Assembly (NCBI RefSeq): GCF_963678635.1
Contig: NC_087068.1
Coordinates: 36,773,436 to 36,837,435, forward strand
Direction of reading: 5' to 3'
Length of the DNA: 64,000 nt
DNA from: Symsagittifera roscoffensis
Taxonomy: Eukaryota > Xenacoelomorpha > Acoela > Convolutidae
Shown here piece after piece: positions 46,594-58,417 of the stretch. The position numbers and the translations under genes were made by a program. The notes below the pieces were generated by a model that was given only the letters and a program-made list of their open reading frames with translations, was not told where the DNA came from and did not search any database. Position 1 is the stretch's first letter. Each line of letters starts with the position of its first letter.

Positions 46594-46895
46594 GTACGTT
46601 GGCACAGTAGCAGAAAATTTTACAAGATTTTGAAAAACCTACCAAGAACTGCAAAATTTATTGCGTTGCCATTTATATGGCAACGGAACCCAAAATGTCA
46701 AGGACAGCTGTGAATTCCTCCGAAGAACCGAATTTTGGACTCAAACGAGTTTTCAAGGTGGAGAGAATGGTCAGATGATACGATTTCACAATGTAAAGCT
46801 CGTTTAGTGGTTGCTTGATTCAATCATGAAAAAATTGAATTAGGATGAAGTTATTTCTCCTGTAGTCAAGCATACGACAGAACAAGTCTACCTAC
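46594..46895 (+). pseudogene. Ty1/copia RT relic, divergent copy right of element A
   Basis: Fragments in two frames read KRVFKVERMVR, then KARLVVA and, after a frame change, EVISPVVKHTT. This is the canonical copia RT start (WVFKVKR...KARLVA...EVFSPVVKxT). It matches the Y units at about 16,620-16,968 but is much more diverged, and it keeps KARLV, which the Y copies lost. Its left part is presumably at 38,153-39,419. Confidence 0.6.
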
Positions 46896-48386
46896 TGAAA
46901 TAAGTATGTCTGTCACCCATTGAATAGTAAAATCGTATTTTTGAGGATTTTTTGATCGAATGGATCTCCATTAAGCAGGTTTAATTTGTGGAGAAACAAT
47001 TGATAGATAAAGGATCATTTGTGGATAGGATAAAAGAAGACAATGCTTTATCACACAGGATCACGATGAGTTGAAATCTACGAGAATTTTTTTCTCAAGC
47101 AGACAGATTTTAAGCAGTTGATTTCAGACACCAGTTTTTACTTGCAGAATTTTAAGTTTGTGGTGGAATCCCTCATACGGGAAGGACCGAATGCGCGAAA
47201 TGAAAAATCAGCCAATCAGATTTCAGTAATCTAAAATTTGGAAAGAATGTAAATATTTTCAGGGACTCAATATTGATATTGGCCGAATATAAAAACGCCA
47301 GAAATACGCAAAATTTTTGAAGTGTTACTGACCGCTGCCCAATTGGAACAAATTTTGTATTTCAAGTGTTTCGTTATGAAAGAAGCAAAACATTGCTTCA
47401 TTCAATTCAATTTAATTGAATGGCAATTGCTTCTTTTTAAAAATTGACTTTCGACTGATTTTGCTGTCGGTTTTCGCTCACGAATTTTTCGCTCATTCGG
47501 AGAATAGCCCATCGAAGTTTGTTACGACACCGTACGCGCTTTTGTCTTGAATTACATAAGATGAACTGTTTTTTATCTGCAGTGACTTTGAATGCAGTAG
47601 AATAAGGACATTGCAAAGAGTTCGGATCACATTTATCAGAAAAAAAAATGCATTTTATCCTGGGAACAAACATCAGGTGAGTTTTGAAAAAGTGTTTGCA
47701 GTAAGATGAGCCGGAAGAGTTAGGCAGCTAATGTTTTTCAAAAATTGGGATAAAGGAGTGTAATCTAGTTGACGCACGGATGAAACTGACTTAAAAATAG
47801 AAGAACTGAGGAGAATCAGATTGAGACAAATTTGCGCAAGATGTTTAAGAGTGTTTTCAATTAGAAAATGGGCATTTTGTTTGACACTTTGGCTCTAAAA
47901 TGTAAATGAAATTTTGCAAATGCCCTTTTTAAGCTTTGACGGAATCTTCAAGACGCTCACTTTAAAAAAATCGTCAGCAAGTAATTTGCGGTTTGTTTTT
48001 GGCAACCTAAAATAATTATCTGAAAGTAATCCGTTTTTGCAGTAAAATCTTGGATCAAGTATAAACACTAATCGCCCCATATAGTACCACGTTTTATCCT
48101 AATTTAATTTTGCCTAAAATTAACCCAATTTGAGAAAATTTCAAGTTGAGTTGGTTTTTTTCTGCAAAATATAAACCAACACTGCATTAATTGAAACGTT
48201 ACACATCAATAAATTGCGAAAAACTGACGAAAACCTTCTAAGCGATGCTCAATATAATTTACTCCTCAAAATACCAGTGATTAATTATACGAGAAAAAAG
48301 TCTGCAAAATAAGAAATATTGTAATATAGAGCGATCATTTTTTTTTGAATTTACACTTAACTGTTAATAATTGATTTTCACGCTCA
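46896..48386. other. Decayed repeats, no gene; possible spliced leader block
   Basis: Around 47,570-47,690, TTTTTATCTGCAG precedes an open 97-bp stretch that ends CATCAG/GTGAGTTTTG. This resembles the GTTTGCAG ... CAATCAG/GTTAGTTTTT block of the Y units (15,760-15,812). It is likely the same 5' region of the copia-like family, or a tiny exon. Text at 47,180-47,230 resembles the foldback inner arm. Nothing else is recognised. Confidence 0.35.
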
Positions 48387-48525
48387 AGGATTAAAGAAAA
48401 TTGCAATACATTTTCCATATTTTCCCAAAAAGCAAAATATGGAAAAAGTATACATTTTTCTTTGTCTGGGAGCCGAGGATCAACGACAATTTCAGCAATA
48501 GCAAACAGGTCTTGATCTACACACA

Positions 48526-48735
48526 GTGACAACAAGAGATTTAATTACAACATTAGAAGACATGATCGTCATAACCAGAACTGTCGCGTTTGAGAAATAC
48601 AACTTCATTTGTAGAAAACAAAAGAAAACGGGAAGTCTGGAACAATTTCACGCTGATCTGGTTAAATTGGCTTCAAGAGCCGATTGTGGAGACCGAGAGG
48701 ACGAATGGGTGAGCGACATGTTCATGCACATATAG
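48526..48735 (+). pseudogene. C2 gag capsid fragment
   Basis: The 69-codon frame includes FEKYNFICRKQKKTGSLEQF and HADLVKLASRADCG followed by WVSDMFMHI. This is the Gypsy capsid pattern (Y-x-F-x-R-x-Q-x5-S-x-x-x-F...). The zinc knuckle is missing before the protease fragment. Confidence 0.75.
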
Positions 48736-48786
48736 AGAACGAAAAAATAGCCGAAGAATGACTCGCACAAACGAGAAGCCCACAAG

Positions 48787-49002
48787 GTGCATACAACAAG
48801 TCTGTCCGAAGATGACCTAAATGGACAAATAATTAAACTGAAGATGAAAACAGAAGAAATATTCGCAATTGCCGATTCCGGGATCCCAATGTCATTTCTA
48901 AATGACAAAAGAGCTCGGCCACTACAGGAAAATGACAAATCCACAGTTTTTAATCAAATTCCACAGGGAGAAAAAGCTAGGAACGAAAGGAAGATTAATT
49001 GA
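48787..49002 (+). pseudogene. C2 aspartic protease fragment
   Basis: FAIADSGIPMSFLN has a DSG active-site triad in place of the DTG seen in element A. DSG occurs in some working aspartic proteases, so the change alone is not disabling. The frame ends after 71 codons. Confidence 0.65.
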
Positions 49003-49137
49003 AACAATTGAATCAGGAGGCTGGAAGCTGCTGGAGCTGCCCCATTCCTTATTGGCGATGATCAAAAAGCAAACCTCATAGGCAGAACAAATTTACCACA
49101 CATTCGAATGAATCTAGTCAAAGAAAAAAACAAGGGG

Positions 49138-49990
49138 AAGATGCAGAAAACCTTGCCATATCATTGGACAAATGTAAGTTTGCTTGTACACCTTTTGAGT
49201 GGCCAGGGTACACTATAAACAGTGAGGGCACTACACCATTGATAAGAAAAACAGAGGCAATCAAAAAACTCTCACCACAAAATTTTTAAATAACTAAAAA
49301 GCTTTATGAGCTCCATACACCATCTCACCAGATTCATTCCAAAGTTGGCACAAAAAGAAGCAGCTTTACGACCACTGTTAAAAAAAATTTAAAAAAATAA
49401 ACCAATTAATTGGAAACCAGAACACAATACATCATTTAAAAACATTATAAAGTTAGTCTCTGAAATAACACAAAACAAACATTTTGACCAAAACTTAGAA
49501 ACGCGTACAGTAACTGATGCTTCTACGTCAGGGTTAGGGGCTTCACTCGAACAAAATTCACAAGAAGGCTGGGTGGCAATAGCTTATGCATCACGCTTTT
49601 AATTTTCCTTGATGAAAAATATTCAGTCAATGAGTTAGAATTACTTGGGTTTGTGTGGGCCATTGAACACTTCAAATATCCTCATGAAAAACATTTCACC
49701 GTCACCACAGATCATCAAGCTTTGATTAAGGCTCTAAATGCAAACGAAAGATCAAAGATCAGCAATAGCAGGATAACTCGGTGAATTGACAGGGTAATCC
49801 CATTCCATTTTGATATCAAACATTTGGTGGGTAACAAAATGGGGCTATTAGACTATATATGTCACAAAATCCAGTTGGATTGGCAAAACCCCCAAGCGAG
49901 TACGACGATGAATTTGTTTTAGCATCAATTAAAGCGTTCATAAAAAATTTGGAAGTGATTGACAACCTCATTCTTAATTATTAAGCCGAT
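49138..49990 (+). pseudogene. C2 RT thumb and RNase H
   Basis: From about 49,138 the sequence matches C1 from 29,004. It covers the thumb region, then TDASTSGLGASLEQNSQEG at about 49,513-49,569, the NELELLGFVWAIEHF segment and TTDHQALIKALNAN. Stops and frame changes occur repeatedly. The RT catalytic region is absent. Confidence 0.75.
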
Positions 49991-50643
49991 AGGAAAATGG
50001 CACCGTATCAGCTGATCAAAAAGCGCGGAAAAAAAAAAGGACAACAGTTAACAATTCAAACCCTCAATTGAGAAAACAAGTTTCGAAAAATTCTGAAAGC
50101 GGTCAATTGCAAACACCGAAACAAAATCAGTTCTGCTCAAATCATTCTGAAACTCAGTCGGTTCTAACTCGAAAAAAAAACTCAACAGTAAAAACCCATC
50201 TTCAAAAAACAACCGTATCGTCGGAGAACTTAAACCAATTTATCAACTACATAAATACAACACAGAAAATGAGTCGAAAACAGGAATTAAAGAGTTTCAA
50301 AGGATGATTTATTCCAGACGAAGTCAAATCCCTAACACCACATGGAAGAAAGGAGGAAAAATCTTCAAATTGGCAGGTGTCGTCTGACAGAGAGGAGAAC
50401 CTGTCAGATCCTCGGTGGCACAAATAACCACCAACAACTGAAAACCTGAAAACAGAAGCCACCACATCTACCTCGTCACCAAAAGATACGGTCAAGGACG
50501 CAAGAGAACTACTTTCCTCGAAACCACCAGTTAACAAGTTCCCAAAATTCATTTTTTTTACGAAGAAACAACAAAAACAGAGAAGCCGCACACACTCAGA
50601 GTAAGAACGACACAAGCAGAACAAACCGAGAACTGCAAAGAGT

Positions 50644-51420
50644 TTGCGGAGACACAAACTGGCATTTGCGGAGTCAGTAGTGGACAGCCTACATCTGACA
50701 CACCCAGGATTGGCCGCCATGCTGGAGTTATGCCACCATGTGTGGTTCCCACACATACATAACTCAATTGTCCAGATGGCGCAAAGTTGCAAGCATTGCA
50801 CAGAGCAAGGTAAAAATTTCAAACCAATTATAGGGAAAAACAATCATTCCAAATAGATTCGGTCGTAGAACCAAATGAAGAGGTACAATTAAATTTTTCC
50901 GGGCCCCTCCCCGATGAGCTAAACGAGGACGCTTACATACTAGTTGCAATAGAAAAACAGTCGACACTTGCAACAGCAAAAGTTATTTTAAATACTACGG
51001 CGGATGTCGCCATACATTTTATGCATTGGTAATTTTCAAAAAACGGATTACCTCTTCGGTTACGATGTGACCAAGCAAAAACATTTCGAGCGAAAAAAAT
51101 TCAGCTTTTTTGTTACACAAACAACCTCTTCGCACCGGTAGATGACCATAGAGCCATAGGCGTAGTCGAAAGAATCATACAAACACTAAAAAGTAGACTA
51201 GGGGTAGGGGATGAATGAGAAAATATCCAGCAAATGCACCATACAAACTAGCATCGGACGTAGCCAAAATAATTAAAACCCTGCGAATAACACCAAACGG
51301 TGTAACAAAAGTTTCACCTTTCGAAGCACACATGCGTAGAATACTAGACACTCCTCTGTCCAACGTGGCAACAATTAGCTCAACTAACTAGTTGGGAAAA
51401 TGCCAAACATGCATGCTTAG
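50644..51420 (+). pseudogene. C2 integrase zinc finger and core
   Basis: The finger THPGLAAMLELCHHVWFPHI with CKHC is in the 50,644-50,856 frame. The core continues in another frame, with FSGPLPDE near 50,897, RCDQAKTF near 51,065 and GVVERIIQTLK near 51,160-51,192. The second Asp and the catalytic Glu are recognisable. Stops interrupt after GVGDE. Confidence 0.75.
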
Positions 51421-51470
51421 ATCAAAAGAACCTCACAAAGCCAGCCCTGCCAGCAGAAACTATACACGAG

Positions 51471-52745
51471 TTGCAACAATGTTCGGAGGATGAAGTCTCA
51501 GTAAATCAACGCACACAGGTGCCACTGAAAACGACGGAAGCAAACAAGACAACAACACAACTAACAACAGAAGCAAAATCCAAACGAAATTTAGAATTAA
51601 AAATAGAGAAACTAAAAAAGAGGTATAAAAGAATACAGACACCAATTGATATAAACGTTAGCAAACGACTAGATTAAGTGGCAAGAAAAACAATCCGAGT
51701 GGCTACGAAAATGAAAGATCCTAAAATTTCGAACAAAAACACAAAACAATTGACGGAAAAAATTTAATTTACACACCAAGTACAGCATGGCTACAAGCAT
51801 TCGGAAAACAACCTAGATTGTTAAGAAATAGTAGGGTTAAATTTGATTTGTTCCTAATCCAGTAATCTACGGACCGTGTCGACCATCACAGTTAAATGAC
51901 TACGTAAAGTACAAATGCGCAAGGAGATCAGGACCTTGTCTTCGTTTTCAGAACTTCTAGACACAAAGTTGCCTCAAAACAAAATTTTGAAGGAGGATTT
52001 AGAAACAGGACTCCTCACGAAAAAACTGACACAGAAGGAACAAGCGGAAAGCCAAGAACAGAACAATGGACTAAACAGTCCAACCAAGCTACGAGGTAAA
52101 CCAATGGGGCGGAGAGCGGACGGACGACCATGCAACAAACCTCGAGACATGAGCTTAACTTCGATGGAGAAACCCACCACAACGAAAGCAACAACGAAAA
52201 ACATAACCGTATACACGTATACAGCGATACTGAAAGCGATAAATCATCAACATCAGGAGCGTCCGAGCCATCACCGAAAAGGGTGAATCAAAAGAAAACA
52301 AGTCGACTCTGGTAAAGTGGACTCTGACAAAAGTCTTGGGTACCCCATCCCAATCAACTCAATCGAAGAACCACGAAAAACCGAACACAAAAAGCCAGTA
52401 CAATTCAACATCGAATCATTGCCAGAGCAACAAACATCGCCAACTAAACCAAGCCTAAAGGCGCTAATCTAGGAAATGGGCTTCACAGATAAAACACTCG
52501 ATTATCAGGCCTGTATGAACTTCCTCGAGGCGATTAGCCCGATGAATAAGAAGAAATAAACGGAGGAAATCATAGATCTTACTTCATCAGATGACAGTTC
52601 AAACAAGATGAAGATACTTTACGTAGAAACGAAGAAAGGTGGGAAAGAAACTGACAGCACAATCAACGAAGCTACACAGGAAGAACATGAGAAAATGGAG
52701 AAAGACAACAACAATGGAGAAGCAAAAGAACTAAATAAACGACAT
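51471..52745 (+). pseudogene. C2 integrase tail and 3' coding end
   Basis: Charged low-complexity frames (51,471-51,677; 51,915-52,315) are followed by a segment ending KMKILYVETKKGGKETDS (52,600-52,740). The last part is the piece carried inside Z1 (20,600-20,750) and Z2 (26,534-26,686). There is no recognised domain; the position corresponds to the long tail of element A. Confidence 0.6.
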
Positions 52746-52839
52746 GACATCTGAGAAGAAAGAGTGGAAGCACAAGTCCTCAAGGGACTATAAAACTCAA
52801 ATTTAAAACTACTTGTTGAAAATTTCTGTCAAAGGGGAG

Positions 52840-53082
52840 TGTCATCTGGTACGGATAGATAAACTCAGCATTTTTGATGCATATTTGTTTGATTAATCTA
52901 GTTATATATTATCTGGTCAGTTGACCTTGGTACGGCTGCATGCCGACATGAGATTATGAGCAAGAGCTCAGTCGCTAATTTATGTTTCTTAAAAATAGTT
53001 GTTTTAACGGACTCGTATCAAGATTATGTTTATCCATCCATTCAGATTCGATATACCCACGTCCATAATTAGAGGTATGACA
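52840..53082 (+). repeat. 3' LTR of C2
   Basis: TGTCATCTGG to GGTATGACA, 243 bp, with TGTCAT/ATGACA inverted ends. It is preceded by the polypurine tract AAAGGGGAG (52,831-52,839). The Z modules contain the first 47 bases of this LTR. Confidence 0.8.
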
Positions 53083-53224
53083 AGGATTATAGAAAATTGC
53101 AATACGTTTTCCATATTTTCCCAAAATGCAAAAAAAAATTCTTTAAAAAACATTAATGCGTCTAGCTTTTCAAAAGGGTTGATAGCAAAAAAATTGCTGA
53201 AGCTTCTCAAAAAGTCAGTTACCA
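53083..53224 (+). repeat. Copy of C2 leader sequence after the 3' LTR
   Basis: 53,083-53,134 (AGGATTATAGAAAATTGC...) matches 48,387-48,438 (AGGATTAAAGAAAATTGC...), the start of C2, with few changes over about 50 bp. Beyond that the two diverge. Confidence 0.6.
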
Positions 53225-54900
53225 GTAGATAGTTTTGTTGCTACAGAATAGTCTGCAGGAGGAGAATCAACAAGAGCTGAGAGGAAATGTTGAAGCCAGT
53301 AGTTGACGGTAAAAAAGCTACGACCCATTCGGTTCCTGAAGAACTCTGTAGAATCTGGGTTAAGATAGTGGCAGAAGAACTACAAGTTAAACCGACATAT
53401 TAAAGAAACCCGGGTTGACGTCTAAAGAAGAAAAAATGCTTATCTTATACTTTCATATATGAAGTCTATGGAAAAAATGCTTATCATAGAAAATTGATAC
53501 AAATTTTAAAAAACGTTTGTCAAAATTTCTAATGAACCATTTGCTCTACTTGCCTCTTTTGAAGCTTTCTGGTCATTAAAAAAATGATTTAAAAACTTTT
53601 ATAAAAAATTTTATCATACAATTTTTCTTTAAACTTTCATCAAATTTTCGTTACTTGTTTGGTATATAATTCCATGTGAAAAAAATGTTAAAAATAACTT
53701 TTATAATAATAATCACCAAATACAGTTAATCTGCGTGGTAACTGCCAGTTACACTCTGGGTTTTCTTAAGACAAATAATCATTGGCTAGTGTTTCGGTTG
53801 AAACACGAAATTTCGAAACAAAATTTTTTTGATTTTTCAATTATCATTTCAATTTCATAATGTGGAAAAAACTTATCATATAATTTCATTTCTGGAAAAA
53901 ATGCTTATTTTGCTATTTTCATACACTTATTTTTGCTCTATGAAATTGTATGAAAGAGTATGATACGCATTTTCTCATATATGAAATTTGTATAATAAGC
54001 CTTTTTTGTCAACCCGGGTCAATTATGAAGCCTTTTGAAACCCTAATTACAAGCACAGTAGAAAACCTCTAACATTTTGTGGTGTTGTCATTTATATGGT
54101 TTTGTCAAAATTCTAGCAAAGAAGTCAGCTGTGGTCTACTCTCATGTCGAGGAAAGGATGAAAGTGGCAGGAAGTGAATTAGACGAAGACGTTTTAACTC
54201 GGGCTGAGAGAGAGATAGAAATTGAGAGATGAGGCAGCACACATATTGGGCTCAAAAAGAATTCAAGGTTTTGAGGAAGTTTCAGAGGATAGAATTTCAA
54301 GATTCAAAGCTCGTTCAGTTTAGTTGTTTAAAGCTTCTGTCATGAAAGCGGAGTAAACTAGGATGAAATGATCTCTCCTATAGTCAAACATACGACAGTT
54401 TGTGTGATTGTTCCGACTTTCGAAGAAAACGGAATACTTATGCTCGGTGTGTTTTTTTTTCATTCAGTCAATTTTCACCGATCGAAAAAATATTTTTCAA
54501 CAACATTTTTTTTCAGTGTTAAAGATATCAACTTGCTAAGTTCAATTGTAAAAATATATTTAACCTCAGATTATTATTTTTAAGTTCTGGGGGTTTGAAA
54601 ATTGCCAAATTTGCCATGTTCTGGACTAACTAAGCGCGTTTTGAAGAGTTTATTCATAATGCTGGGAGCGTAACACGAATTTTTATGCGTGGCAAAATAT
54701 CCCGCACAACAAAATTGCTCCAAATTGAATTGAGGCTATAGCTAATTGGTGGTGTTAATTTCGTACGACTCAAAATTTTACACTTTGATTTTGTCCAAAG
54801 TGTATAAGTTTTCAATATTTTTTCCCAAAAACTATTCGATATGAAGTGAAGGACAGTCGGAACATTCAGGGCTTTGCCCTGCTACACGAGCAGTCTTGTT
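53225..54900 (+). repeat. Y6/Z6: distant copy of the Y and Z modules
   Basis: 53,455-54,405 matches the second half of a Y unit (MITE at about 53,472-54,007, then the copia RT relic at 54,232-54,405). 54,405-54,900 matches the foldback part of Z and ends with GAGCAGTCTTGTT, the foldback terminus. It lacks the Y promoter block and is clearly more diverged than the array copies. 53,225-53,340 resembles 39,310-39,419. Confidence 0.75.
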
Positions 54901-57781
54901 CACTCAGTAACTATTGAACTAAACCAGCTCTGTGCATCAACTGAATTTAAAACAGTTTTTTTAACAAACACTTAGTAGCATTTAGAAGAAGAAAACTCCA
55001 TGAAGCAGTTATTTATTTAAATCATCCAGATACAGTTTTTAATTTGTTGCAGCTTGTTACAATGTTCACATTACTGGAGTTGATTTCTAGATTAGTTTCA
55101 CAAGCAGGCAGCTTTGAATCAGCTGAATTCAGACATCTATTTTTAGATGCAGGAGTTTGTTATCAACCCGTGTTCGTTTTCGTTTTTTGAACTTTTCTAT
55201 ATGACTTGTCGATCACTGGCAAAAAGTTTGAATTACTGATGCAGCAGAAAAAGAACCTAAAAAACTCGTATTATTGATCAAGGGGTAGTGCATCGGTTTC
55301 TGAGATTAAACATCAGTCGGGGCTTGGAACTTTTTTTATAAGTTTAGCCAGAAGAGTTGTGCAGCTTATGTTATCCAAAATCCGAATGTGGGAGGGAAGT
55401 GTAACCACTATGTGATGTAGTAATCAAAAGTTACTGGTATGTTTTTTATTCAAAACTACAGAAACATAGGGCAAAAAACATTGAAAAATGTCATGGGTCT
55501 TTAATTATACAAAATGGATTGTAATTACACCAAATTTAAAAAAATGGTTTTTGTTCAAATTGACACTAGTTTATCGAGTGCCGCAAGATATTGAGTGCCG
55601 CAGTCGCGCCAACGTGTTGCGGGCTTGACAACAGAGGGTGAAGAAATTTTGTAAGACCGCTTCTGGCAATGTCAATTGGGGTTTGGGAGGAGATTTTTAG
55701 GTTAAATATGCACTTTTTATGATCAAAATTTTGTCGCTTTATTTGTCATGTCACGGACTTTTCTTGTGCTTTAAGCAATTTCCTTGTTATTGAAACTTTT
55801 ATCAAATTAATTTAAAAATTCTAAGTCTGCCTACCCCGTACTTTTCTTTTTTGTTTCTTTTCGCTCAATGAGTTTTTGTCTTCTAGGGATTTTTGTCAGT
55901 TTGAGAATATCAGAACATCTTACAATATCACATTCCAACAATATTATGTTTTCGTCGTATACCAAAGTTTGTCGGCGTAATTGTCGCTCAATTGAATTAC
56001 TTATTCTTATTAAAAGGCAGTTGTGTTGCTGAACTTGTTTTACCGACTTTGGAAACGAAAGTAACGGAATTTTTGTGCTCGGTGAGGTTTTTTTTCTTCA
56101 GAGGAATTTTGAGTTTTTAACTAGCCATTTTTGACTGAGTTTTTAATAAAATTCGAAAAATATCATTGTCTTGAGCTTAAATTTTGAAAGATATTTCACT
56201 TGACCATTTTTTGTAAAATATTGTCTTGATCATTATTTGTAAATTTATGGGGGTTTATTTTTAATGGCCGAGTTGGCTACTTTGGAACAATTAACTGTGG
56301 GTATGTGGGTGATGATTTTCCTTTAAAAATCTCAAACAAAAAAATTGTTTTTATTTATTAATTTAACTTTATCATGTTAATACTGCTGCGTAGACTTAAG
56401 ACCTCCATAGAGAGGCAGTCGGAACATTCAGAGCTTTACAGTCGGAAACTGGTTGAATGAAGCTTATTGGCCATAAATGATTTGTTACTAGGAACCAAAT
56501 CTATCACTTTGTACTCTAAATGATGTGTGGGATGACGATTTTCCTCAAAAAATCTAAATTAAAAATCTTTCAATTTAATTTTTTACATACAGTTTTATCA
56601 TGTTAAAACTGCTCATGCTAATCATGCTAATAGAGCTTAGACCTCTATTCTATTACCGCGAAAACGAAATTCGGCTCAGAAATTTTTCTAATTTGAATTG
56701 AGGCAATCGACGTAAACTTTCTATGATACATTGCTGCTAGACGCTAATTACATTTTCCTCCACTTCAAGTAGAAGGAGGGGGACTATTTTAAAAACAATG
56801 TGCCGAAAAATTTGATTTTCAAATTGTTTATTTTTTAAATTTTAAGAACAGTTGAATTTCTTTGAAAGATGTCTTATTGCTTGAAGTTTAAGGAGCAATG
56901 TAAAGTTTCGGGGTATCTTCTTTTTAAGAGCAGTCTTAATGCAAAGAAAATTCAATCTAAGAGGCTAATTCAAATACGTTTAGATGGTTGCGCTGGAAGT
57001 AGAAGAGGACATTCAATTCAGACCACAGTTATCTTGAAAAACAGTTCAAAATTTTTCTTACAACTTTGAACGTTTTAACCTGCAGGAAATTTGAACAATT
57101 TGATAATCGAATAAACATGAAGTTCTATCGGACTTAGTTGATTGTAGCAGCGTAATCAGTTTGCTCTAAACTTGTCAGAGAAAAAACTTCAGGCCGATTT
57201 TGCTCGACTGATAACATTTGTTGAAACTGTTAATTACTCATCGTATCATAAATGAAAAACTTTTTTTCTGGTGTATCACTCTACCTCCACAGACGCGCCA
57301 TAAGAGCAGATAATATTTTAAAAAGTAGTACATATTTTTCCCCGAACTTCAGTTGTCGGATCAAAAACTTTAGTCATTTTAGTCGTGATTGGGCTTACAG
57401 AAATGGGTTTACAGAAAAAAGCTGTATGTTTTTTGTCACGATAACACCCAGTCATCTGTTTAGTTTTATGAATATTTTTCTTTTCGCAACAAAGTTTTTT
57501 CGTTTTTGAGAAAGAACACTTTGTCCTACATCGCTTTCGAACAAAACATTTTGTTTTGAATATTTCCCAAACCTCCTGCAACTTGGATTGGAAATTCACA
57601 TTTATAGTCAACTTCCAGCTTTTGATAATTTATTTGATGAATTTCGATACCTTTCGTTTGTTTTATTTACGACAGTTAAATTAAAAACTATAAAGAGATA
57701 CTGTAGCACTGTGTAACGATAATGAGAGAAGGTTGGTACATGAGTGAACTAGGTTAGATGTTTTTAGTCGCTTGGCTCTGT
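54901..57781. other. No gene; decayed foldback arms
   Basis: 56,041-56,440 (CCGACTTTGGAAACGAAAGT ... GGCAGTCGGAACATTCAGAG) matches the right arm of the foldback element at 10,345-10,860 in the same orientation. A shorter echo follows at 56,447-56,600. The rest (54,901-56,040 and 56,600-57,781) shows nothing I can assign. Short frames there lack motifs. Confidence 0.5.
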
Positions 57782-58417
57782 TCAGTCTCCTAAGAAGATT
57801 ATAATAGAGTATTTAGAGCCACTTGTGTAAACATCGCGACTCCTGAGATTAAAACGAGCCCAACATCCACCTCCACTCTCCACTGCAACATACATCCACT
57901 TGTGTCCACTTCTATCCAGACGAAAAATGACCTCATCTCTTATCTTCTGTACCGTCACACCCACTCTACTCTCCATATCAGACAACACACTTTTCATCAC
58001 ACTCTCTCCCTTCTCCCTCTCCTCTACAGTTCCATCATAATTGTGGATGTAGTCTGAAAAAAGGACAGAGTAGATGTGCATATTATAGGGATACTCTGTC
58101 TTGTTCATCCACTCTGCCGTCTCACCAACTCCATCTTTACACTTGATACTAAAATCACTGTTTTTAGATTGAACTGTGATGAACCAAATTCTCTCAGGGT
58201 ATGCTATCTTCAAGGCAGTTCTGATCTCCACTGCTGTATCCTCTGTGCTCTTCCCACTTGACCCTTTCAACATTGTATCTGCAGTCTTCTTCCACTGAGC
58301 TGAAACAGTTGATCATAACCATAACTATAATATCCCAATGTCCACTCATCCAGTTCCGCTGAGGCAAAGTTATAAAAGTGAATTATATAGTTTTCAAGGT
58401 TTACTACAACCGCCGCC
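57782..58417 (-). CDS. Terminal exon of an unrecognised host-like gene, one frame change
   Basis: A frame of 163 codons (58,273-57,782) with less AT-biased codons than its surroundings ends in TGA. Upstream in another frame, 58,417 to about 58,300 also reads as protein-like text (VNLENYIIHFYNFASAEL; DEWTLGYYSYGYDQLF) and starts after an AG at 58,418-58,419. The text suggests one protein with a single frame change at about 58,293-58,305, which may be an assembly error. The C-terminal part is rich in Trp, Tyr and charged residues, with two cysteines (near IKCKDG and GGCWARF). There is no signal peptide, membrane segment or motif I recognise. No neighbouring exon was found to the right. The ATG at 58,271 is probably not the true start. 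Confidence 0.5.

Larger units (their letters stand above)
48387..53082 (+). mobile_element. Family C2 Gypsy-like element, decayed, with 3' LTR
   Basis: Plus-strand order: gag fragment (48,526-48,735), protease fragment (48,787-49,002), RT thumb and RNase H (49,138-49,900), linker, integrase finger and core (50,644-51,370), charged tail (to 52,740), polypurine tract and LTR (52,840-53,082). Most of the RT is deleted at about 49,137. Numerous stops and frame changes are present. It is the same family as C1 and as the C fragments inside Z1 and Z2. Confidence 0.85.

Noticed and set aside
55562-55640. Possible tRNA or structured RNA (repeated GAGTGCCGCA)
   Set aside because: No A/B box pair or cloverleaf could be drawn; two short repeats only.
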